Shown here one piece after another: positions 45,117-57,766 of a stretch of DNA of 64,000 nucleotides (the first letter of the stretch is position 1; each line of letters starts with the position of its first letter). The stretch covers positions 1,957,503 through 2,021,502 of the forward strand of contig NC_045143.1 in assembly GCF_008831285.2 (NCBI RefSeq). The letters are read 5' to 3'. This DNA comes from Nymphaea colorata (taxonomy: Eukaryota; Streptophyta; Magnoliopsida; Nymphaeales; Nymphaeaceae). The position numbers and the translations under genes were made by a program. The notes beneath the pieces were generated by a model. It searched no databases. It was not told where the DNA came from and was given only the letters and a program-made list of their open reading frames with translations.

Positions 45117-47049
45117 TCTGCATCACCAGTATGTCTAGCTTTTAGTGCATTAAAAGGGACTGCTATACATGTGGTATACGCTAATTTGTCTCTCTTTGGA
45201 AAGCTAGTTGTTTCTTAAACTTTAAATTATTTGAAGCAACACGTAGTACTTTCAATGTTGCCAGGGGAACCATTCGAGTTGGATTTGCACAGCATGGATA
45301 AAGTAATGTGGTCGCTTTTCATTTAACGACTGCCAGTGCCCATTGCTGGCGATGTCTATTGTTCTGATGTTTAATGTATTCTTAATTGTCTAAAACTAAA
45401 TTTGCTCGTGCAGCTGAGAACCTCATGCAAGTTTTCAAATTCTCTTTAATGCTTTTAAACTTGTGCAGTAATCAACAAGTGGAGAGCACTAACAATGAAC
45501 TGGGCTTGTCTTGCTTTTAGCTGCTGATATAGTTATTGGAGTTGAGCTGGCAAATTTTGTGTCCTTGTTCTATAGCTTTCTGACAGAACTATGGTCATAT
45601 TTCGGAGTCTTTCTTTTCTTGTTTCCATGTGAGCATGTACATCAAATAAAAATAAATGGTATTAGTAATTATTCGTCTCATTCTCACCCAGTTATATCAA
45701 ATGTGCTTATGCTATGCATATTTCTCCTTGCATTCGTCTTTAGGTTTGTCTGATGTATTCCTGAAGTAAGTTATATCATTGATTTCTTCAAATATATGTT
45801 CTTGTTAAGGCATACCGCATATGATGAACTCCACATTCTTCTATTTCATCCGCCTTTCTATTGGGTGTTCATTTTTGGAGACCTTGTGGCACTGGTAGAT
45901 AAAATTTTTAATCTCCTTGTATGTTTTTGGTTAGTAGTCTTATGGCATGTTAATTTGACAATTTGCTTTTTTTATTTTGCTTTTCTGTTTAGAGAGGGAG
46001 CTTAGAGCTAATGATCCTGGTAGTTTTCTCATTGGTTATATTCCACCTAGTTAATTTACGATGCAACACTAGCTAACCTTGAGTTGTCTTCGGAATATGA
46101 TAGGGAAGTTAGTGGGTCGTAACTCATCGAATGTAGATGGTGTAGGCCTTTGGCTGAAACTGTTCGATAATTGAATTCCTAACACGAGAGGGTTGTTTAC
46201 TTAACCTTTTGTCTCCGTGTTTGGAAGCCGTTTCCTTAAAATGTGTAATGGTTTTGACAGCCAGGCAATTGATTATTTATACTAGTTTTGATCTGTCATC
46301 CGCTATCAGTATCTTCAAAATACTTTTACACGAAAGCAGGGGTTCTTGAATGCAATATTACTATATTAGTAAAAATCTTAAAATTTATTTCTTTTCATTA
46401 TTCTGTATATGTCTTTTTCTATTTCTCTAGTTATATTTCTAAGGTTTTTATGTCCTGAATTTAACAAGAAACTGATGTTATTGGTGAATTTCACCTGCCT
46501 GAGAGGGATTGATATTTGTCTGTTTTTTACAGTGAGAATGTTGTTCTGAGTATTGAGTGATCATCCTTTACTTTTATGGATTTTATTGATGGATGAAAAT
46601 GATCAGACTCCTTTCATTCTAAATCACATCATATGTGGATATGACAAGCTAGCTTGGATCAGGTCATGCAAGTGAAGTAATTTATGTCACAGTTCTTATT
46701 TGCCTAGTCCTCCATTCTGCAGTTGTCAATGCCTTTGGAACATCTGAATAGGTGGTAGTCTGGCGTGAAATCTGTGTGTTGAATTCAAAATATTGATGGT
46801 TAGAGATCACTTATAGTTGTCAGGTTCTCCACAGTCCACATGTAAAAAATTGTTAGTATATGGTCGTACCCGACCCATCTGTTGGGAAAGTTCTGAATCC
46901 CAAGGGCGGGTTAGTTAGTAGCTTTTTCAGACAGTCAGTCCTGTTCGATCAGAAGCATGTGGGACCGGCCTAGCTATTCTTGTGTGCAGCCATGTTTTGC
47001 GTAGTACGTTATTGGTAATATGTAAACAGAATGTGGCATAGAATGAAAA

Positions 47050-47075
47050 CTCTCTCTCTCTCTCTCTCTCTCTCT
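47050..47075. repeat. (CT)n microsatellite
   Basis: An uninterrupted CT dinucleotide run in the intergenic region. Confidence 0.9.
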
Positions 47076-47642
47076 GAAGAAGCGCGTCCACCTTACGTTA
47101 AGGTGGGGCATGCGATTTTGCCGTCTTCATGTGAAATTGTATAAAGAAAATTTTGTAGCTAGTTGGGCAGTGTTTTATTACTTGTTCCGTTTTAAATGCA
47201 CACATATGGCCACACAATCTGTTTGTTATTAAATGTGAAACGGGTGGGCCATATGTATTTGGAGGCTCTGGGATTTTTCTTCTGAGGGGTCTAAAATTGG
47301 GTTAACTATGTATTAGTGCTTCTCAGTAGAAAATTTCAAGCTTGACCACTGATTCTTCTACTTTAATTATTACATTAACTGTTTACGTTGTCTCATTTGC
47401 TCGTTGATGTATAGCATGAAATCCATTAATTTTTTGTTTGAAAATGGTCCGCATCTTACATTAGCATTGATTTGTCTCTAGTGCTGCAACTCGGGCGGAG
47501 GGTCGGTCTCTGTTTTGGTTTTTATGGGTGTGGACCCTAGATCCGACATCTCTTGTAAGGCTGTTTCAGTTAATGCATATTGAATATCTCCACAGGTATA
47601 CTTTCACCTTTCTCGCAACTTGTGCCCCGGTTCTCTAACTTT

Positions 47643-47754
47643 GCACGTCTCGGTCTCGCGTTAACCTCGATCCGGGACCGTTGTGGATGCTACCATTTGT
47701 CTTATTCGCTTAAAATTTTTCCCGCACGGCTCGGTCTCGCGTTAACCTGGATCC
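47643..47754. repeat. 31-bp direct repeat, two copies 81 bp apart
   Basis: Both copies share CGGTCTCGCGTTAACCT followed by SGATCC, and differ at two positions by eye. They start at 47643 and 47724. Confidence 0.85.
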
Positions 47755-50379
47755 ACTTGCGTTTTCATGGTTTCCAAATTCTCGCGTAAGAATTTGGAAA
47801 TGCAAATTAGTTGGATGCCTGGGTCCAGTTCGGGCGGTGTGTGATGTTCGATGAAAACGGGCACGGTACGAAAACGATTTGAAGTATCCGTAATTGTATA
47901 TCTCCTACTCTATTTCCTCTCAGATTGGGGGTCACCCTGTTCTGGATCTCGTCCAGACTGCTGCTACTGTATTTGAACTGAAAGAGGTTCTGGATATGGA
48001 GTCGCAGTTCAAGACTTGACTATTTTGATCAAATAACGTGCACCGGCGTCGACACTTAAGTGTTCCGACTCAGATGTGGTCGGAGAAGATGAAAGCAGAA
48101 TTTGATTGGTCTAAAACATTTCTTTGGCGCAGCTCTAGTATCGATTGAAACCAGAAGAGTTTGTAGTTTGTGTCGCAAGCTGGGTTGAGCTACGGTATGT
48201 GATCTGATAGCTTGATAAGATCGCCATTGGTTTCCGCCACTAATTCTAAGCTTGTTCATCAATCGGTCTTGGTTTGAAATTTGATTTCCCAACTTGCTTA
48301 TAACATCAACGACCCCCTTTTAGATTGAGCTTTTCGCTTCTTCAAATTGAGGATCTTAAATCGGTTCTCCTGGCGCGCGGAGCCCGTGTTGGCATTCGTT
48401 GATTGAATTTGCATGCTTGTAGAGCAATAAAGACTTTCAATAAATGTATGAATCTATATGAGGCATTTTCAAATTTGAAAAGGAGGCCGATCTCTTTCGC
48501 AAATGGATCCAGATATGGTGCGGCAGCAAATTTGGCTTCAAATAAACCATTAAAAATCCACCAAAATAAACCAGATATGGGGCCGATCTCTTATGCTCAT
48601 TAAAAATCCACCAAAAAAACAAAATTCCATTCGCCCAGTTCCATCATTTCGGATTTCAGATCCAAGGTGACATGATTTGAAAACCATGGATCTCAAACCT
48701 GTGGTTTTTCAATGTAAAAGGAAAAATCCTCTTCTTGTTTAAGCGATGGTCCTTTTGAGCGTGGATAAAGAGCCGAGGCTAGGAAAACGATTCTACAGTG
48801 AGAATGCATTGAGATCACCTGTTTCCTGGTACATGCTACATGAACATGAAGACATATTTAAAATAATAAATAAGAACCAGAGCATATGGTTGAAGTTCCA
48901 CAGCGACCAACCATTGATAATGGCAAAAAGTATTCAAGATCTGGATGAAGACTTGTATTAAATAAACCAACAATTTGAATCCAACCACATGGTCTTATCT
49001 ACTTGAAAATGTCCAAGTGGGTTGCCTTCTGCTCATTGATACGATACAAACAACGCTTACCAAATAGACCATACGGGCTGTTGTTGAGAAGAATACGTTT
49101 TAGCTCGGAACTTTGTTCAGCGTTAGGAGCCACATGTTGCTCATATCAGGGTGGCGGCACTCGCCAACCTTCAACCACTATGGCCTTTCTCTCTCTCTCT
49201 CTCTTCACTCTATGCCTACTCTCAGGGCCGGATCTACATGTGGGGAAGTGTGGACAGTTGCCCACACGGGTTAGTGAAACAGCAAATTCTCTCAGCAGAG
49301 GTGCCGTTTTCCCGAACAGAATTGGCCGCCGATTCACCAAATCGGCGGCCAATTCAGCGGAATCAGTTGTGAATCGGACAAATACCGATTCTTAAACTAA
49401 TTTAAAATTTAGTTAAACCGACACATAGGTGCACCTCAATCAGCCATTTAATCGAATCAGTTTGTCACCGATCAATTTGAATCAGCCAATTCAAATCGAT
49501 CACGGCGACCCGGAAAAAAAAAATGTATGAGATGGTAGACATAGGACATGGCATTGGTGAATCTTAGACCTAAATTTCTAGAGGGAGCACTTTGACATAC
49601 AAATACAAGTAGTTGGGTCCGGCCAAAAACCTATTCTATAGAACCAAACTCTTAAATCTTGGTATAGAGCTTATCTACATGTTTGATTTTTTAAAGGCCA
49701 AGATTCCCAAAATCTGACCTGTTTACTTACATGTACTTGATCCACAACATGTTTGGAGCATAGTCACAAATAACGTTTTGGAATTTTAAATGGCAAGGTT
49801 TTTCTTCGTTATAATATGGTGATCTTAAAAAAAACGAAAAGATACGATAAATTTTTAAAAATTAAAAGATATAAATGATAAATGAGGCATGAAAAGTCTT
49901 CCGCCAGTGCCACAAATACCAACGCTTGGGGAAAATATCTAGGAAAGAAACTGAAAACACTCCCAAGAAGGTAAACCATAATAAGAAAAAAAAAATTAAA
50001 GAGGGTAACAAAGATAATTAGCATTTCATTCAATAAAGGGATATTATAGTAAGTAGATCACTTGAAAATGCAAAGTTCTATATATTTCCTTGAAAATGAA
50101 TATCCTTGCATGGAAATTTCTGGAGAAAAGAGGGATAAACTTCAACGATGGATATCCTAGATTATCATAGATTTGAGACCTTTGTGTAAAAATAACTCAG
50201 TTTGATATACAGATCCCAATTTTCTCCATCCTTTTTTAATACCAAGAAGAGCTACCTAGTTAGGGAGCCAACTTAAGACTTCGTATGTAAGGTTGGGCAT
50301 TGGGTCCGGCTGAGCAAGGCCAGCCCAAGGCTCGGGCTAGCCAAAGCATCCCCCCCACCTAGATTTAGTTATCACGTCA

Positions 50380-50403
50380 ATATATATATATATATATATA
50401 TAT
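50380..50403. repeat. (AT)n microsatellite
   Basis: A run of AT dinucleotides inside a repetitive GGGTCGGGC-type passage. Confidence 0.9.
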
Positions 50404-51282
50404 CGAGTTGGGTCGGGCCCCAGTACTCAAACCGGGCCAGTCCAACCCGATAAGTTTCTTTTATCGAGTCAGCCTAAATGTCAAATAACCAGTCAAAGCT
50501 CTGCCCATCACGGGCCGAGTACTGGACTACCTATCGAGTATCAGGTTGGTAGGCAGCCAATTTTCATTTCGACTACACTATGCTGCAAACGGGAGATTAT
50601 CTAACATGCAAGTAGAGGCATAGGACTGCTTAACTATCGAAAGCAGACGACCATATGTTGTCTGGGGCATACTCTTCTCAGAAGCCCAATTGAAAACATA
50701 AATCGAGCGACCAAAGTTAAGAGTTGGGTCAGATAATTGATAATCCAAAGGCCTGCTCTCAACTTTACTTGAAGATCCAATGTTTGTTTGATAATAGCAC
50801 ACCAGACTCGGATCGGAAGTCTAATTAAATCTGCCTCCAGTACCAGAGCATGATGGATGTGAGTTCCTCGTGCTTTCTTCTTAAGACAGAAGGGATACTT
50901 TCCGATTTGGTTGCCCTGACCTCCAGAGCGGACCCATATAATATCCTGGATCAGACAGATCCAAAATCCATGGGCCAGTCAGAGAGGGTCCATGCCCATT
51001 GCAGATCAAAATATCAGGCGAGACCTATGCACCGGTAATTTTTGAATTTGGAAATCTGGAGGATAAAGGCCTGACCCAGTCTGGTTCTGGATACGGATAA
51101 GAAGTGGTCCCGGATACCCGGACCGGAATATGGGGCCTTTAACATCCGACCCGAAAAACAACTTTATAGTTACGAGCAGTGGGTCCCACCCTAAGGTGGC
51201 GTTATCTCGGGCGATTATCCCAAATTGGAGCCGAGGCAGCAACTTGGGTTGGCTTCTTATTCGGGTTCCCAGTTCCCACCCG

Positions 51283-51291
51283 AAACCCTAA
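51283..51291 (+). promoter_or_regulatory. Telo box (AAACCCTAA) of the second SLEEPER-like gene
   Basis: A perfect AAACCCTAA lies just before a C-rich leader segment that resembles the leader of gene A. Telo boxes are enriched close to start sites of plant genes active in dividing cells. Transcription probably starts nearby. Confidence 0.5.
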
Positions 51292-52758
51292 ACTCTGAAC
51301 TCCCAAGGACCACCGCCTCTGCCCGCGCTTATCCCCCACCGTTCTCCGGCTGCCGCGGCGAAGGATTCCGGCGACCACGTCCCGCTCCTTCCATACTTCT
51401 TGAAAGGTGGGTTCTTCTTATTCTTCTTCCTCTTGCTTAATAGTATCAGAAGAAGATATACTCTTTGATTGAATGCATTTGTGTGGTGCCTCTTCAATCT
51501 TCTCTCTGTGTTGCTTCCGTGGAAGTTTGTTTCTCTCCAAGTAGTTCGTCGATTGTTGGTGTTTCTGGGGCATGTGGGTTTCTGCTGGTTTACTTATATG
51601 TCGACGGAAAACTTGGTGTTCTGGTCTTTCTTCCTCTCTTCATTGGGCAGAAAGATATTCGGTGTGCTCTAAGAAGTTGCTTCTGTGTGTGTGTGTGTTG
51701 GGGAGAGAGAGATGCCCAGAGGTTTCGGCTGAGGCCGGTCTCGGTTATATCTTTTGGACGTAAACGGGTCGTGTGGACCTAGGTTTTGCCAAAACTCAGT
51801 GCCTATGAGCCACTTTCAAGTTTTCTGGTTGGCTTGGCATTGGTTTCAGACCTGAGGTTGGAGATGCAGGACTCAATCCGGTCTCATCTGCTTTGTCCAT
51901 GTACTGACCCAGAATTTTCATTAGACGGGTTGGGTTGGGTTGGGTTGGGTTGGATTTGGATCTATGAGTATCCGAATCCAACAGAACCTGATCACGATTC
52001 ACGCCTTCTATGGTTGGATTCAGGTTCGGGGTCCAGTTTCACGTTGGATATCTAACCAAGTCCGAGTTTGTTTAATGGCATGCAGTAGAATAAGTCGTGT
52101 CCCACCAATGACTAGTCCCGATCTTGCACGGAGTACTGCGTTGAATCCAAATCCCGTACTTCAATCGGTCCAAATAAGTGCAAAGACAGGAATACTGGTT
52201 CTTGTTCATCGAATTATCATGTTCAGATTCTTTTCTAGTGCGAAAACCGCATGAATTTGATTCTGCCGAATCTGGTCGGGTTGGCCTTTACGTTGTTTGC
52301 GTGTGAACTCAATCCAATCCTTGCCACGTTCCCATCATGCTTGATCGTGTTTGTCCAAATTTCTTGGTACATTCCGTCTGGCCTTATCATGCTCCGTTTC
52401 ACTCCACGCGTAGTTTAGCAATTGGAGATGACCCCATTGTAACAAGTTTGATTCTCTATTCTATTCAGTTTCTTCACTTACCTGCTAGCTGTCAGCATCT
52501 TTGGCATTTTGAATTTGAAGTTTCTATTCAGTCGGCAATGGCATTATGGCAGAAACCAGTTCTAACTAGATTGTGTATATTTTCAATCTGGCAGGAAAGA
52601 TTCTGGTTAGGTCTATGTAAGCAGATAGTGCATCAGATCAAATATGATTCAAGCATCTTCTGGAAATTGACTGTGCATCCTACCAGCACACTTTTGTTTG
52701 TTGAAGTTGGTGAAAGTATATTTAAGTGTTCAGGTTTTGGTGACATACCATCTGCACC
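51292..52758 (+). other. 5' leader with leader intron, second SLEEPER-like gene
   Basis: The first leader exon shares CCGTT-TCCGG and AGGATTCCGGC words with gene A and probably ends at the AAAG/GTGGGT donor near 51406. A CAG at 52731-52733 is a good acceptor 25 bases before the start codon. A GGGTT tandem repeat lies at 51927-51951. Confidence 0.5.
51927..51953. repeat. GGGTT tandem repeat (five units)
   Basis: Five exact GGGTT units plus GG, inside the leader intron. The G-runs could form a G-quadruplex on the plus strand. It resembles but does not equal the plant telomere unit. Confidence 0.9.
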
Positions 52759-54859
52759 ATGTCTATTATCCCTACCACCCCTACTCAGACTGCTAGTGAA
52801 GAAAATGATAGCAATATGGTACAGATGTCAAAATCCATAACTCAAAAACGGCCAAGTAGGTTGAGGTCTGCTGTGTGGAATGATTTTGAAAGAATTAAGA
52901 AGAATGGCAAGGACATGGCTGTCTGCAATCTATGTAAGAAGGAATTTGTGGGAGGGACTAGCAGCGGTACGTCACATTTGAAAAAACATCTAGAGAGATG
53001 CCCCAGAAGAGCCAATGCTGATGACAGCCAGCAATTGCTTTCGGTACGAAAGAAGAGAAGAGAGAGAACTGTCACTGTAAGCAATGTTAAATTTAGCCAA
53101 GAAAGAAGTCGACTTGACCTTGCACATATGATCATTTTACATGGATATCCATTTTCGATGGTTGAGCATATTGGGTTCAGGGTGTTTGTGAACAATCTTC
53201 AACCTGCATTTAACATGGTATCACTTGACACTGTCAAGGCAGATTGCTTGGCAATTTATGAGAAAGAGAATGAGAAACTGAAGCAAATCTTGGCAAATAT
53301 TTCTGGTAAGGTTAGTCTTACGACAGAGATGTGGACTTCTTGTGAGAATGTGGCCTACTTGTGCTTGGTGGGACATTTTATAGATGATGGGTGGGAACTG
53401 CAGAGAAAGATTCTCAATTTTGTAATGGTAGGATCCCCTCATACTGGTGAAGCACTTTCTGAGATCCTTGAATCGTGTCTAATGGAGTGGAATATTCCTC
53501 ATAAAGTGTTTGCAATAACGTTAGATGATTCGCTTGAAAATGGAAATCTCGTCACTAGAATCAGAGAGTCACTCTACCAAAAAAGATTGCTTATGACTGA
53601 TGCACAGCCATTTCACATGCGATGTGCTGCACACGTTCTCAATATGGTCGTTCAAGATGGCTTAACAGCAGTACATGATGTGATCCACAAGATTCGTGAG
53701 ACTATAAAGTATATCAAAAGCTCACAAGCAAGAGAGCAAAAGTTCAATGAATCAGTTCATCAGGCTCGAGTTCATAGTCAAAGGAGCTTGTGTCTTGATA
53801 TCCCAACTCAATGGAGTTCTACATATCTCATGATCGAAGGCGCTTTAGAATACAAGGATGCATTGTTTCGTATGCAAAAGCTTGATGCTAGCTACACTTT
53901 TTCTCCAACAGCTCGAGAATGGGAAATGGCAAGTAGCATTAACATTATCCTGAAGCCATTTGTTGAGGTTACCCATATTTTCTCAGGGACTAAATTCCCA
54001 ACTTCAAATCTCTTTTTCCCATCAATTTGCTCGATTATGTTTCAACTGAATCAGTGGGGTAGCAGTGGAGATGCCTTTGTGCATTCTGTGGCATTGAAGA
54101 TGAAAGAAACTTTTGATACATATTGGGCTACCTGCAGCTTGATTTTGGCAGTTGCTGTTATCTTAGATCCTCGATTCAAGATGAAGTTAGTAGAGTATTA
54201 TTATCCACAAATATATGGTATAAACGCTGCAGATCAAATCAAAGATACCTATGATGGAATTTTGAGCCTTTACAATGAGTATGCTACCCGTTCAAACTCG
54301 ACTTTGCCTTCTCAAGACAACAGACGGACAGGAAACGGTAACAGAAATGATTCTGGTGTTAACTTATCGATGAACCTTACCAATGATCCAAGAGATATGT
54401 TGAAAGGATTTGATGAATACCTCTCTGAAACTTCACAAAGCCACCAGTCAAAGACGGATTTGGATCTCTATTTAGAAGAAGCAGTATTTCCACGGAATGT
54501 GGAGTTTAACATTTTAAATTGGTGGAAAGTCAATACGCCTAAGTATCCTATTTTGGCTAGGATGGCTCGTGATGTTTTAGCCATCCCTGTTTCAACTGTA
54601 GAATTGGATTCAACTTTCAACACTGGAAGCAAGATGCTCGACACTTATCGGAGTTCGCTAGATCTGCAGACACTGCAAGCTCTGATGTGTGCACAAGATT
54701 GGTTGCAAGAAAAATTGGATGGTACTCTTGTCTGTCATATTCAAATTTATAACTGAATTTTGTTTGAATTTTTTACTGACTTTTTCTGCTTGTGTTTTAG
54801 TTCTACCACTGTCCACAAGCTATTCCGAATCTGCTCTCACTGTTCTCAACCATGTTTAG
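52759..54859 (+). CDS. BED zinc-finger, hAT-transposase-derived protein (SLEEPER-like), gene B
   Basis: Paralogue of gene A on the same strand, 7.6 kb downstream. Exons 52759-54721 and 54801-54859 give 673 residues. The intron sits in the same place as in gene A, directly after the aspartate codon of the WLxxxLDG block. The start precedes a 19-residue N-terminus absent from gene A's coding exon. The BED finger (VWNDFERIKKNGKDMAVCN; CNLCKKEF, then SHLKKHLERC) spans about 38-85. The hATC region has DLDLYLEEAV and NILNWWKVNTPKYPILARMA. Residues expected for the catalytic acids are E190 (LTTEMWTS), D256 (ITLDDSLENG) and D617 (VELDSTF), so two of three are changed, differently from gene A. The tail ends LTVLNHV. 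The frame is open throughout, consistent with selection on a host gene. Confidence 0.9.
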
Positions 54860-56651
54860 GTGCAACTGTTGCTCCAGTTCTTGCATGTTTTTTGGATTTT
54901 GACCATCCTTCCTCTTAATGGTTTAGCTAACATGCCTTATTTTCATGTTTCCAGGTGGAAAACTGGATTCTGGGTGCATGTTACAAGCCTATCCGATGGC
55001 TTTAACTTCTGTTAATATATGATTTAGATTCAGTTAATTCAGAAGATCGGGTTTAGATAGTGCGGCTTTGCATCATGTCAAGTTCTCAGCCTCTAACATT
55101 GTAGAGATCTCTGGAGTTCTTAGCCCTTAACATTGTAGAATGATGAGCGGTTTTCCTTTTTCCTTTTCCCTTTTTTTCGGGACATGTTTCCCTTGCAGTT
55201 TGTTGTATGTACCGCTAGCTGCTGGAAAATATGTGGAACTTCAACTTTTCAATGGAAAATCTCAAAAGCGTGATCAGTTTAATTCCACTTTTTAGCTTCC
55301 ATCCCAGCTAGTTGAGTTGGTGAATTTTGATGATGTTTCTTTGAAAGTTGCCCGATTATACGATTATGTGTCAATCGTGGCACATGCATGTCAGCGTGTG
55401 TCTCCTTCTCTCCTGTCTTACCCAGTTTCCCATGTTTTTTATGCTAGCTTATTTTGATGTTGGCACTGCAAGCCTAAGCATCATGTGCATTAGACCTTTT
55501 TCTTTGTTTATGACGCGGAGAACTTATCTAAAATGCATGTCTCGGTAACCAGTCGTGAGTGTGCTTTCCAGGCGTGACGTTGGTGCTTCCATAATTTTTT
55601 TGCCTGTTTATTTGTTATCGAAGTATTGTGGCCATCGTTGCATGAGGTTACCTACCTGTTTATTTTGCCGAATGCGTGTCTTTTTCGAATGATTCTTTTT
55701 TTTTTTTTCTCAAGTGATTGGAGAGAACTTTAGGGGCAGCGATGCAAGTTGCTGAAATGACATGATGCTCGACAAACTAGTAAATGTATATTATGTACCG
55801 GTTAGACATCTGGTTGAAATAGTTCCTCTGCTTGAAAGAAATTAGGACGAGCACTCCAAGAAACCCGAATACTGGCCATTTAAATTGCCGCCGAAATCTG
55901 GACATGTGGCGAAAGTTCTTGAGAGTGCTAAAGGGCCTTTCACAAATATGAACTGTTTTCGAGCTCTTTTTTTTTTCCCGTAAGTTCAACGAGTAACCTT
56001 GGACCGTCTTACAAGCAACGGTGCTAGCCGTAGGATACTTTCATGAACTTTATATTATTTACTCTTACAACATGGAGGCTGACATGGGTGTTAAGAACCC
56101 CAAATTACTCGAGCATCTGAACTCCATATACTCAGTGGTTGCATGGCCTTTCTAGATAGATTCACCTTGGCTTTCGACTTGATGTGCATGCTCGAATAAT
56201 GCCGATAAGTCTAGCCCACTCTGTTCTACTGCTGAAGGAGACACTCAACACAGCTGTAAGCCCATGGAACACCCTTCATCTTGTGGATCTTGGAGAAATA
56301 TGACGCGGCTGCCAAAGCTTGGTATGGTTGTTTCTTGGCACCTTGTCACGAACATCTTGCAGAAAATGTCATGAGTCAAGTAGGAGGTAAAGAGCTTTAC
56401 GTTATGAAACGAGATTGAGCAAGTTCGTAATCCAAGCAAAGCGGGCACCTGATGTTAGTAAAAGCAAACATGCATAGCTCTTTTGGTTTGTGAACACGTT
56501 TCACATAAAATGTCAATAATACACAACTTGACTCTTTTTTTAGTGACAGCAGATCATGGCTTGTACAACTAAAAGATTTGGAGAGTTCGAAACCTAACAG
56601 GTTCCTCAAAAGGATAGGGTGTGTCGACTTTTTGTAGGTTTACTTGGACTG

Positions 56652-56723
<72 letters not shown>

Positions 56724-57766
56724 ATCTGGAGAAAGAAACGTTTAACCTTTCACAGTGCACTGCCCAATACAAGCATGCCCACCCAATACCAATACATTAC
56801 ATTAAACAGGCATGATTTAACCAAACTCCAAAAGGTTGGAGGATGTAACTTTCCTTTCACTTCTGTGTATATAAGTGAACTATGGTTCAAAGCCAACCAG
56901 TTCGCTTAAATGAATTGTTAAAAACATATATATATAATAATAAGTACCTAAATGCTCATAATTTTCTTCTCTTTATTTTTTTTCTCCACTTATAGATTAA
57001 AAACCCTCATGAATGAGCTGCATGACTCTTTGATAACCAAAGTTAGAATTTATGAATTTTTTCATCTACATTGGACGAAAAAAATCTTTCGGTCCTTCAC
57101 ATAACACAAACCGATACATTGCATCAGGCCGTATGTTCCAAGGGAGATCAATGACCTACGTGATTAGATGGAACTTATGATGGCCGGAAGATTTCAATAC
57201 ACATGGTTGGGTCGACCCTAACCTAAACCTCGAAACCTAACCCCACATTAACCCGGTACCACTCCCAAATTCCGTACATTGCCCTCACTTGAACCGTCCT
57301 CTAGCAGTTTCCAACTTTCTACTTGTCTGGACCAAGGATGCACACCCGTCAAGCAGTTGCAACCAGGTATCCTCCTCGACCTCCAAATATTTTAAGCAAA
57401 CATCCAACCGATAACGTCGTCTGGACCGCTTCATTTTCATTAGCGGTGCTGTTTCTCTCGGCGACGACAGAACGTCACAGAAATGCGTTGATTTGTAAAT
57501 GTAAGCGTTGTTACAACCGCAAAGAAACCAGCGGATGTACCATCCGTTCTTTGGCTGGACTGAGGTGAAAGTCCCCGCCCAAACAGCTATTCTGGACAGA
57601 AGTACAATTAGCAGCTGTTTCTCTGCATGACTATTCAGAATCAAGAACAAACATGACGAAACTACTACGGTCAGGAGGTCAGTGCGAAAGAGGACTGTAC
57701 ACCTACTAATCTATCAACAGTGCCGTCGCACAGAGCAACAGAGCTCTTCCCGTGAGTGGATGGGCA
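54860..57766. other. Convergent intergenic region (SLEEPER-like B / SSRP1 3' ends)
   Basis: It contains both 3' UTRs and a compound (AT)n(AG)n microsatellite at 56655-56723. A 121-codon minus-strand open frame at 57285-57650 lies just downstream of SSRP1 and matches nothing I know. No other gene seen. Confidence 0.5.
56655..56723. repeat. Compound (AT)n(AG)n microsatellite
   Basis: About 43 nt of AT units pass directly into about 26 nt of AG units. Length polymorphism is likely. Confidence 0.95.

Larger units (their letters stand above)
45117..51282. other. Intergenic region between the two SLEEPER-like genes
   Basis: About 6 kb. The left part is AT-rich and may contain the 3' UTR of gene A. 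It holds a (CT)n tract at about 47050-47075, a 31-bp direct repeat (47643-47673 and 47724-47754), interleaved short repeats at 48484-48616, a GGGCCGGATCTACATG word near 49228 with an inverted pair of the GCCCACA type nearby, and (AT)n at 50380-50403. Open frames at 45511-46005 are T-rich and unrecognised. No gene seen. Confidence 0.5.

Noticed and set aside
45511-46005. Hydrophobic open frames after SLEEPER-like gene A
   Set aside because: T-rich DNA automatically yields Phe/Leu-rich frames; no motif or splice support.
49225-49300. A further copy of the dispersed CAGTGGCGGA-type repeat (GGGCCGGATCTACATG)
   Set aside because: Only a short start and a GCCCACA word match; too little to call a copy.
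42600-55200. Terminal inverted repeats and 8-bp target duplications that would mark gene A or B as a mobile hAT element
   Set aside because: None were found by eye close to either gene; homologous leaders and introns argue for host genes.
57285-57650. 121-codon minus-strand open frame downstream of SSRP1
   Set aside because: No recognisable domain, and it follows the clear SSRP1 stop codon.
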